Source: Candidatus Harrisonbacteria bacterium (GTDB lineage Bacteria; Patescibacteriota; Minisyncoccia; UBA6257; UBA11618). From it: a stretch of DNA of 11,954 bases. Below are positions 6,117-11,954 of this stretch, in pieces; positions within the stretch are counted from its first letter, which is position 1, and each line of letters opens with the position of its first letter. Below the pieces are notes generated by a model. It ran no database searches, was not told the origin of the DNA, and was given only the letters and a program-made list of their open reading frames with translations. The stretch is taken from assembly GCA_023244865.1 (NCBI GenBank), contig JAHFLM010000026.1:1-11954 (forward strand). Direction: 5' to 3'. A program made the position numbers and the translations under genes.

Positions 6117-6395
6117 ATGTATTACGTTTATATATTAGCCAATAAAAAAGGTGGCACTCTTTACGTAGGCGTAACTAACGACTTAAAGAAAAGAGTCTTT
6201 CAGCACAAAGAAAAATTAACCGATGGTTTCACTAAAGAATACGATATAAATAAATTAGTTCACTTTGAAAGTACTCCAGATATTTATAGTGCAATATCCT
6301 ATGAGAAGAAATTAAAGAAATGGCTACGGCAGCGGAAGATAGATTTAATTCAAAAGGAAAATGTCGAATGGAGAGACTTATACGAGGAACTATGA
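6117..6395 (+). CDS. GIY-YIG domain nuclease, compact single-domain form
   Basis: The whole protein (92 aa) is one GIY-YIG fold. The two motif strands appear as YYVYIL (2-7) and LYVGVT (15-20). The catalytic arginine is probably R26 in KKRVFQHK, and the metal-binding glutamate E63 in SYEKKLKKW. The C-terminus ENVEWRDLYEEL is typical of the stand-alone subfamily related to the UvrC N-terminal domain. Members cut DNA, but the substrate of this subfamily is not established. The ATG lies 20 bases after the left palindrome with no Shine-Dalgarno. The gene is flanked on both sides by inverted REP-like palindromes and differs in base use from rpoD and the downstream genes, which suggests it arrived separately. 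Confidence 0.88.
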   Translation: MYYVYILANKKGGTLYVGVTNDLKKRVFQHKEKLTDGFTKEYDINKLVHFESTPDIYSAISYEKKLKKWLRQRKIDLIQKENVEWRDLYEEL

Positions 6396-6406
6396 TATTC
6401 ACGGTA

Positions 6407-6437
6407 CTGGATCCCGGATGAGTACTCCGGGATGACA
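6407..6437 (+). repeat. Right palindrome of the GIY-YIG unit
   Basis: It starts CTGGATCC and ends GGGATGACA. A perfect eight-pair stem, ATCCCGGA (6411-6418) with TCCGGGAT (6426-6433), closes the loop TGAGTAC. It lies eleven bases after the nuclease stop codon. It is the reverse-oriented partner of the copy at 6066-6096 and shares its ends with the copy in dnaG. Confidence 0.75.
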
Positions 6438-6484
6438 ATCGGGGAGTTGTTTATATTTCTCCACAGGCTGCTTCTTAATCTAAA

Positions 6485-6493
6485 TGTTATAAT
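6485..6493 (+). promoter_or_regulatory. Consensus extended -10 promoter for the leaderless exported-protein operon
   Basis: TGTTATAAT is a perfect extended -10. Six bases later comes GTG at 6500, so the expected transcription start is the G of the start codon. No recognisable -35 lies 16-18 bases upstream. This would be the promoter of the whole run 6500-end. Confidence 0.7.
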
Positions 6494-6499
6494 TAACGG

Positions 6500-8140
6500 G
6501 TGGAAAAACGACCCAGGGTTTTGGTCTCTTTTTGGATAGCGCTGCTTTTGATTGGCGGCATTTTTATATATAAAAGTATTTTTTTGAAAGCGGCAGAAAG
6601 TGTGCCAGTGGAACTTACTGCGTGTGAAAAGGCTCAAAATAAAAAGTTAGATATTAAAAATTTAGAAGATTTATTAAAAAAGAAGGAAGGTTTATTTCAG
6701 GAGGCTCAGAAAAAAATAGTTGCTGAATTGGAGGCTGAGGTGAAGCAACTTGAGGCTGATTTAGTTAAGGCGGTTGCTGGTATTCAGGATCGGATAGATA
6801 AGAATATTAAAAAATCTAATGATTTAGGTTCTGATAATGAGAAGTTAAAAGATTGTAAGGAAAATAGTTTGGGTAGACTGGATGCGGCTAAGAAAGATTG
6901 GGACAAGAGGCGTAATCCGAGTGGTGAATTTATGTTTAAGATTTATCATTGTTTTCCTTCGGCAGACTTTGAGCGTATCTCGATGACTTATGATGGTTAT
7001 TTTAATTATGAAAAATCGGAAGCAAAAAGATTCGAAGATTTAATTTCTAAAAATAATCAAAAAATTATAGATTTATTAAAATTAGTTGACGATGATTCTA
7101 AATTAATTATTTCTAACAAAACTCAAACTGATGAGGCTAAGGCTCGGGCGAATCGAGATTTTCTTGATAAGTGGCAAAAATTGAACGATGCTTTTTTGTT
7201 ACAAACTCAAAAAATTAAGGATGATATTAAGGCTGCGCTAGAGGAATATGCGGCGCTTGAATTTGCCTGTGAGTCGGAGAAGTTTTTGGAGGCGCACAAA
7301 GATGATCCTTTAATTTATGATGAGCTACTTGTTATAACGCCTGAGTTTACTTTGAGTGTGGAAGATATTGTGGGTGATTTATTTGCCATGAATCCGATAA
7401 CTCCTAACTTGGTTGGTCCGGCGGTAGATCAATATTTGGCGGAGATCGATGCATTGGTGGCTGGTGTTTTCGCAACTCCTAAGCCATATATAAGAAATAG
7501 AGATTGTCCGCCTGTGGTGGATGATGAGGAGGAAGAGCCTGAAGAGCCGATTGATCCGTTGGTGGAACCTGATCCGATTGAGCCTAAAGATATTAAGGCG
7601 GCTAGCTGCGCTGATTTGTTGGGGCAGTTGAAGACGGATAAGGATGATTTAAAGAAATCAAATGCTAGGCTTCTGGAGATAGAAAATGAATTAAAGGCTG
7701 TTAACGATGCGCTTAAGGCTTGTGATAGAACGCCGCCCGATAGAAGAAATCAGACTTTGAAGCGGTCTTGTGAGAATGCTGAGAAGAATAAAGAAAATCT
7801 AATTCAGGAGCAAAAAGATTTGCGAGCGAAGGTAGATGGCTTGAAAGATATCAAATTGGATTTGAGTGGGGATTTTGAGATTGTTAAGAATTTGTCTTGT
7901 AAGCCCAAAGACGATCTTTCTGATCAGGTTAAGGCTGTTGTGATTGAGCATTTTAAAAATAAACTACCTCCAATTAACGCTGAATTAGAGAAATTAAGAG
8001 CTAAAGAAAAAGCTTTGCAGGGAATGACTAATTTAGATGACGCTGCAGTTGCGGCTAAAGATTTTTGCGACGCTAAAAATAATTTTGATTGGGCGGCATA
8101 CGAAGCATTGAAAATAGAAATTAAAACTTACTGCCAATAA
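6500..8140 (+). CDS. Exported coiled-coil, cysteine-containing protein of unknown function (546 aa)
   Basis: The product is not recognised. Residues 10-28 (SFWIALLLIGGIFIYKSIF) form a signal or anchor segment, followed by the junction FLKAAES, a plausible signal peptidase site. Residues about 42-120 and 175-255 are Lys/Glu/Leu-rich and probably coiled coil. An acidic proline-rich linker (DDEEEEPEEPIDPLVEPDP, 341-359) separates these from a second Cys-containing helical region at 366-546. Eleven cysteines are spread along the chain after the junction and none precedes it, as expected for a protein that forms disulfides outside the cytoplasm. The GTG start is set by the extended -10 six bases upstream, and no Shine-Dalgarno is present. 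It is the first gene of a tight collinear run. Confidence 0.78.
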   Translation: MEKRPRVLVSFWIALLLIGGIFIYKSIFLKAAESVPVELTACEKAQNKKLDIKNLEDLLKKKEGLFQEAQKKIVAELEAEVKQLEADLVKAVAGIQDRIDKNIKKSNDLGSDNEKLKDCKENSLGRLDAAKKDWDKRRNPSGEFMFKIYHCFPSADFERISMTYDGYFNYEKSEAKRFEDLISKNNQKIIDLLKLVDDDSKLIISNKTQTDEAKARANRDFLDKWQKLNDAFLLQTQKIKDDIKAALEEYAALEFACESEKFLEAHKDDPLIYDELLVITPEFTLSVEDIVGDLFAMNPITPNLVGPAVDQYLAEIDALVAGVFATPKPYIRNRDCPPVVDDEEEEPEEPIDPLVEPDPIEPKDIKAASCADLLGQLKTDKDDLKKSNARLLEIENELKAVNDALKACDRTPPDRRNQTLKRSCENAEKNKENLIQEQKDLRAKVDGLKDIKLDLSGDFEIVKNLSCKPKDDLSDQVKAVVIEHFKNKLPPINAELEKLRAKEKALQGMTNLDDAAVAAKDFCDAKNNFDWAAYEALKIEIKTYCQ

Positions 8141-8152
8141 TATAAAAATTCT

Positions 8153-8872
8153 ATGTTAAAATTACCGAAAGACATGAGAGGATTGATTCTAGGAATTTTA
8201 ATTATTTTTTTGGCGGGGTTTGCGACGACTTTGGCTATCGAAGATTGCGTGAAGTTGATGAAAGATAGGTTGGATGCTTTTACTTGTAATATTCCGAAGA
8301 TTGATAGTCAAAATAATTATGTAAAAGATCGGACGGGGGCTTTTGTTTTAAGGAGTGTTGGGTTGCAAGATTTTATTCGAGCTATCAAGCCAATTGCTGA
8401 GACTAGTAAGCCTTACACTAGTGCCACCTTGGAGACAGCAGCTGATGATTTAGTGAAAGCTGTTTCGGATATAGGAAAATTTATTTATTCAAGCGATTTT
8501 AGTGTGGGTGGTTTTGAAAGTAAATTATCTGATATAGATACTAAAGTGGCTAAGTTGGCTGGGGTACTGGATTTAGAGATTAGAACTAATCCTAATGGTA
8601 ATGGGGTTTCTTGGGGAATGGTGAAGGCGGCCTTACAAGATGAGGTGGCTGCTTTGGGTGTTTTTAAGGGCTGCTTGACCTCTTTTAAAATGATTAAGGA
8701 AGAAGGATTGGCTTGTGAGAAAAAAAATAAGGATGAATCTGCGAATAATTTAATGGCGGCGCAGACGCAGGTGAAGATGAGATTGGCGACTTTGAAGAAT
8801 CGTAAATCTACTTGTTTGGAGGAATGCGCGATGAAATTAGAAATGAAAAATCCTGATAAATATAAAAAGTAA
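8153..8872 (+). CDS. Small exported helical protein of unknown function (239 aa)
   Basis: The product is not recognised. Residues 9-26 (RGLILGILIIFLAGFATT) form a signal segment ending in TTLAIEDC, with a likely cleavage after A28. The mature part is mostly helical with alternating Lys and Asp/Glu and has six cysteines, all after the signal: C32, C45, C174, C188, C221 and C225. The last two form a CLEEC pair. Unlike its neighbours it has no proline-rich linker. It begins 12 bases after the previous stop without a Shine-Dalgarno. TATAAA at 8141-8146 lies six bases before the ATG, a weak hint of an internal leaderless start. Operon position and cysteine content suggest it works with the flanking proteins. 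Confidence 0.75.
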   Translation: MLKLPKDMRGLILGILIIFLAGFATTLAIEDCVKLMKDRLDAFTCNIPKIDSQNNYVKDRTGAFVLRSVGLQDFIRAIKPIAETSKPYTSATLETAADDLVKAVSDIGKFIYSSDFSVGGFESKLSDIDTKVAKLAGVLDLEIRTNPNGNGVSWGMVKAALQDEVAALGVFKGCLTSFKMIKEEGLACEKKNKDESANNLMAAQTQVKMRLATLKNRKSTCLEECAMKLEMKNPDKYKK

Positions 8873-8874
8873 TT

Positions 8875-10155
8875 ATGGCTTTTAAACCAGAACAAAAAGT
8901 TTTTTTAGTGGGCTCGGCGATTTTCTTGATGTTGATCGTGACTTTTTATTCTTTGGGTTTTATTAAGGCGGCGGATGATGAGGGGATTGGTTTGATTCCC
9001 GGAAGTAATGCGGTGAAGGTTTGTTTTAATGGGGCTTGTTATGCTGGATCTTCTTTGAATCAGGCTAATATTACGACTTATATTAATAAGCAAGTTGATT
9101 ATGATAATTTGGAGATCGGATCTACTTATGATGATTTAGTTTCTAATTTAGCTACTTTAAATAAAGACCGAGATATTATTCTTGGTTATTTAAAAATTTT
9201 AGATGGTAACTCCCCTAAAAGTCAGAGTGCGGCTGACTCTCAATTGCTCTTAATAGGTACAATAGAAAAGATTTTAAATGAGATAGATAAAAAGTGTGAA
9301 GATTTGAAGGCTGCCATTGATAAGCTGCCAGAGCCAATGAAGCCCGAAGAGCCGAAGCCTATACCTCCTAAACCAATGCCTATGCCGATGCCGACACCAC
9401 CAGTTAATCCAATTATTCCGCCAATGATACCTGTTTTACCGAGTGGTAAAGGAGGTGCGTGTAATTCGATAACCGACGTTGATTTAAAGAAAGAGTGTGA
9501 AAAATGCCGAACTGATTTTAGTCAGTTTGCTAATGATTTTAGATTCGAGGTTATTAAAGGAAAGTGTGGAAAGAAGGATTTAACTGCCGATGACAGGACT
9601 TTGATTTCTGAATATTTTGATCAGATTAATGAAAGAACTAAGTTTTGTAATGGCTTGAAAGGTAAAGATACTAAGGATGATTTGAAATGCGAGTCTTTGG
9701 GGAGTGAGATAAATCTAACTCTTAGTCAACTTTCAAATTCTGGAATTAGAATATCAAGGGTGATTGGTGATTTTGCTGATTCTAATTTATTAACCTTAGA
9801 CAATCCCAACTTTTTAAATTTCGTAGAGCAGCAATTGAATGTTGATACGACTGGTGAAATAGATGCGAAGAATAAAGAGATTGAGGCTAAGCAAAAGCAG
9901 ATAGATGATAAGGGTGCTAATATAAGTAAGTTGGAGGCTGAAATTAAAGTTACCAATGGTTTGGCTGCTAAGGTGGCTTTGATTAAAAAGTTAGAAGATG
10001 CGCAATTAGATCTAGCTAATTCAAAGAAGGAGTTGGAAGATTTGAAGAAAGAATTAAAAGATTTGCAGGACGCTAAGGCAAATGATGCGACTATAAAAAG
10101 GTTTAATGCTTGCAAGGCTTTTTTCCAGCCAGCTAAGGATGATGGTAAAAAATAA
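8875..10155 (+). CDS. Exported protein with proline-rich linker and C-terminal coiled coil (426 aa)
   Basis: The product is not recognised. The hydrophobic segment at 9-29 (VFLVGSAIFLMLIVTFYSLGF) leads into FIKAADDEG, a likely signal peptidase junction. Residues 40-150 form a first domain with C50, C55 and C141. A striking linker rich in Pro, Met and Lys (152-189, containing PKPMPMPMPTPP) follows. The second domain, 195-325, has clustered cysteines, C196, C208 and C211 (GGAC...KKECEKC), plus C231, C258 and C272. Residues 328-402 are a strong heptad-like coiled coil (KNKEIEAKQKQIDDKG onward). The start lies two bases after the previous stop with no Shine-Dalgarno. The linker and coiled coil suggest a structural or assembly role in the cell envelope, but this is inference. 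Confidence 0.78.
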   Translation: MAFKPEQKVFLVGSAIFLMLIVTFYSLGFIKAADDEGIGLIPGSNAVKVCFNGACYAGSSLNQANITTYINKQVDYDNLEIGSTYDDLVSNLATLNKDRDIILGYLKILDGNSPKSQSAADSQLLLIGTIEKILNEIDKKCEDLKAAIDKLPEPMKPEEPKPIPPKPMPMPMPTPPVNPIIPPMIPVLPSGKGGACNSITDVDLKKECEKCRTDFSQFANDFRFEVIKGKCGKKDLTADDRTLISEYFDQINERTKFCNGLKGKDTKDDLKCESLGSEINLTLSQLSNSGIRISRVIGDFADSNLLTLDNPNFLNFVEQQLNVDTTGEIDAKNKEIEAKQKQIDDKGANISKLEAEIKVTNGLAAKVALIKKLEDAQLDLANSKKELEDLKKELKDLQDAKANDATIKRFNACKAFFQPAKDDGKK

Positions 10156-11543
10156 TGAGAAATTTATTTTTAAAAATTAGTTTTGTGTTGATGGTGCTTA
10201 GCTCACTTTTTGTTTTTGGATTTAAGGTGATAGCGGCAGATGATTCTGCTAATTGTGATAAGGCTATTGCGGCGGCTGAAGCTGCTAAGGGTATTTCTAA
10301 TGCTTGCTCTTCTGATTACAGAAAAGATCAGAAAAAGGATGAAAAATATAACGAAGGAGTGAATAAAGATATTGCGGCCGTAGATCAATCAGCTCAGGTG
10401 GTCGCTATGGCATATGCTTGTATTATTTCTAGGAATATATTTGCCAATCTAACTCCCATTGAGATTGCTAAAAAGGTTGGTTTTCTTGAGGGGCAACGAA
10501 CTGGAAAAGAGGCTAGCCTAAAAGATGCTAAGGATAAGTTAGATGCTCTAAAGGCAGAAATAGAAAATATTAAGAAAGACATAAAAGATAAAAAAGATGC
10601 GATGGATTTTGCGGGTGCTTTGGTTTTAGATAGGCAGCTTGCTGTTTTAAATACTAAGCTCGCTGGATTGACCGCTAATGTTTTTCAGGCTGACATTGAA
10701 TTGAAACAAATCGATCATGATTTAGATTTATTAAATAAGGCGGTGGCTGATAGCGTCAAGGTAGAAGAGTTATTGAAGAAGATTAAGGATTTGCAAGATC
10801 AAAGGGTTTGTTTGTCTGGGAAATTGAATCAGATTGATAATACGCCTGAGATTAGGAAAATTAAGCCTGATAAGCCAATAGATCCTCCCGAGCAACCTAA
10901 GCCTAAGGAGTGTCCTTTTCCATCGGATGCTGCGAATAAGGCTGGGGCAAGAATACCAAAAGATATTGCTGCGATAGGATCGGATCCTAATGGGGTTTTT
11001 CGGGCTTTAGGAGTAGCTTTGAATGAATTTGCTAATAAAAAAGATGACGCTTCTGCTCAGGCTATTAATGAGGCTCTTGATGCCATGAATAGAGCGGCTG
11101 ATCAAGATTTATTTTATTTTGGTCCGCAGGGTTTGGCAGATTATAAAGCTTTAAGAGAGGCTGTGAATGAATTTAAAAAATGCCTAAAAGAAAGGAATTG
11201 CCCTCCCGGTAAGCCTGGTGACCCTAAGCCAAACAAAGATGGTAAAAAAGTTTATTTCTTTACTGGTGCGGTGGGAAGTAATGGAAGGAGTTGGTGTGGA
11301 CCATGTCAAACATGGAAAGATAATAATCCCGGATACTCTAATATTAATGGTTTAGTTGTTGTGGAGTTTTTACGACCAGATAATCCTGGACTAGCGGATC
11401 CTTCTCAGAAATCTATTGTTGATAAGTATTATAATGGTGGAGCTGGAGTGCCCCAGTTTGTTTTTGTGGATAAGGATGGCAATAAGGTGAGTGGTTCTGC
11501 TTTCCCATCGATTCAGTCTATAAAAGATTTTTTAAATAAATAA
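10155..11543 (+). CDS. Exported coiled-coil protein with C-terminal thioredoxin-like domain (462 aa)
   Basis: Residues 8-27 form a signal segment ending VIAADD. Residues 110-225 are a long coiled coil. A proline-rich linker (DKPIDPPEQPKPKECP, 239-254) is followed by a helical domain at 255-347 and a second Gly/Pro/Lys linker. The C-terminal part from about 363 is a thioredoxin fold: strand KKVYFFTG, active site W380-C381-G-P-C384, and the cis-proline P433 in GVPQFVFVD. WCGPC is the classic thiol-disulfide exchange motif, so this domain probably reduces or isomerises disulfides outside the cytoplasm. The cysteine-rich products of the adjoining genes are the obvious candidate substrates. The ATG overlaps the preceding stop as TAATG, which implies translational coupling. 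The function of the N-terminal part is unknown. Confidence 0.85.
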   Translation: MRNLFLKISFVLMVLSSLFVFGFKVIAADDSANCDKAIAAAEAAKGISNACSSDYRKDQKKDEKYNEGVNKDIAAVDQSAQVVAMAYACIISRNIFANLTPIEIAKKVGFLEGQRTGKEASLKDAKDKLDALKAEIENIKKDIKDKKDAMDFAGALVLDRQLAVLNTKLAGLTANVFQADIELKQIDHDLDLLNKAVADSVKVEELLKKIKDLQDQRVCLSGKLNQIDNTPEIRKIKPDKPIDPPEQPKPKECPFPSDAANKAGARIPKDIAAIGSDPNGVFRALGVALNEFANKKDDASAQAINEALDAMNRAADQDLFYFGPQGLADYKALREAVNEFKKCLKERNCPPGKPGDPKPNKDGKKVYFFTGAVGSNGRSWCGPCQTWKDNNPGYSNINGLVVVEFLRPDNPGLADPSQKSIVDKYYNGGAGVPQFVFVDKDGNKVSGSAFPSIQSIKDFLNK

Positions 11544-11548
11544 ATTTT

Positions 11549-11954
11549 ATGAGTGATAATCGCAATAAATTAAAAGTTTGGTGGGTCGTAGGGGTAGTTT
11601 TATTAATTGGTTTGGGGATTTTTGCTTACGTAAATAAAAGTACGACGGATGTTTTTGTGAAGGCGGCTGATGTGACGGTGAGTCAGGCGGGAGGGGGAAG
11701 CTGTGGCAATCTTGGAACTAAAGATGAATTAAAAGATGCCTTGGGTAAGTTTAGTTTTTCTGGTGCGGTTGATGATGTGATAGCTGCTTGTAGTGCTAAG
11801 GATGGTAAGTGTGGAGCTGAGAAGGCTTACTGGGGCATTTATCAATTTAAAGGGGAGTTTGCTGTAATAGCTAACTGTAAAATATCTGATGATGATTTCA
11901 AGAAGGCCTTCCCTGATTATAATGGTGTGCCAGATATGGGAACACCGCCTGATG
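11549..11954 (+). CDS. Exported cysteine-containing protein, N-terminal part (cut by window end)
   Basis: About 135 codons are visible with no stop before the window ends. The ATG follows the previous stop by five bases, without a Shine-Dalgarno. The protein starts MSDNRNKLKVWWVVGVVLLI, then a transmembrane or signal segment to about residue 27 and the junction VFVKAADVT, matching the other members of the run. The mature part begins with a Gly-rich stretch, then KDELKDALGKF. It has four cysteines in the visible portion (GSCGN, AACSA, GKCGA, ANCKI). No known domain is evident. It is placed as the fifth gene of the operon. Confidence 0.75.
   Translation, partial: MSDNRNKLKVWWVVGVVLLIGLGIFAYVNKSTTDVFVKAADVTVSQAGGGSCGNLGTKDELKDALGKFSFSGAVDDVIAACSAKDGKCGAEKAYWGIYQFKGEFAVIANCKISDDDFKKAFPDYNGVPDMGTPPD

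Larger units (their letters stand above)
6066..6437. mobile_element. Putative small mobile unit: GIY-YIG gene between inverted palindromes
   Basis: Two 31-base palindromes in inverted orientation lie at 6066-6096 and 6407-6437. Read on the same strand they share CTGGATCCC at one end and GGATGACA at the other, while their centres differ but keep self-pairing. Between them is only the 92-codon GIY-YIG gene. Similarity may extend outward, since CCCCG (6059-6063) and CGGGG (6440-6444) lie at matching distances. The enclosed gene has base use unlike its G-rich neighbours. I infer a mobile or formerly mobile cassette. No clear target-site duplication is visible. Confidence 0.55.

Noticed and set aside
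9043..9060. CTGGATCTTCTTTGAATC as a fourth copy of the REP-like palindrome
   Set aside because: The first bases match the dnaG copy, but there is no pairing arm and no ATGAC end. It simply encodes AGSSLNQ in the 426-residue protein.
1..11954. Recoding of TGA as glycine, known in some candidate phyla
   Set aside because: TGA closes the 92-residue gene at a terminator and the GIY-YIG gene after its conserved C-terminus, and the long frames contain no internal TGA.

Overview
The window reads as a slice of a small, AT-rich bacterial genome that uses the standard code (TGA ends at least two genes). Compact gene packing, a dnaG-rpoD pair with a lysine-rich sigma N-terminus, leaderless-type promoters and a large set of unrecognisable exported proteins all suggest a Candidate Phyla Radiation (Patescibacteria) lineage. 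This placement is an inference from style. No rRNA or other taxonomic marker is present.

Left part (1-1040). The C-terminal end of a family 4-type uracil-DNA glycosylase is followed by about 580 bases without a gene. This gap holds a probable structured non-coding RNA (about 193-541) with its own promoter, a 9-bp helix joining its two ends, several internal hairpins and a rho-independent terminator. Next come a palindromic operator-like region, a near-consensus promoter and a 92-residue orphan gene. The stop codon of that gene lies in the loop of its own terminator.

Middle (1041-6500). A 640-residue exported helical protein starts with GTG directly behind an extended -10 promoter. DNA primase (dnaG) and the primary sigma factor (rpoD) follow on the same strand, and the two overlap by 38 bases. 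Behind rpoD is a compact GIY-YIG nuclease gene bracketed by 31-base inverted palindromes, so it looks like a small mobile unit. A third palindrome with the same ends sits in frame inside dnaG, in the linker before the primase C-terminal domain.

Right part (6500-end). A tight run of five collinear genes (the last cut by the window edge) encodes proteins with an N-terminal signal/membrane segment, usually ending at an A-A-[D/E]-like junction. The mature parts are rich in lysine, aspartate and helix-forming residues and contain many cysteines, and three of them have proline-rich linkers. The fourth protein ends in a thioredoxin fold with WCGPC. I read this as an uncharacterised extracytoplasmic complex with its own disulfide-handling module. 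The 640-residue protein upstream of dnaG has the same general design.

Four well-placed promoters all carry TGn-TAtnnT extended -10 elements. The sigma factor encoded here keeps the region 3.0 H..E pair that reads the TG. Genes in the right-hand run lack Shine-Dalgarno sequences, whereas dnaG and the 92-residue gene have them.
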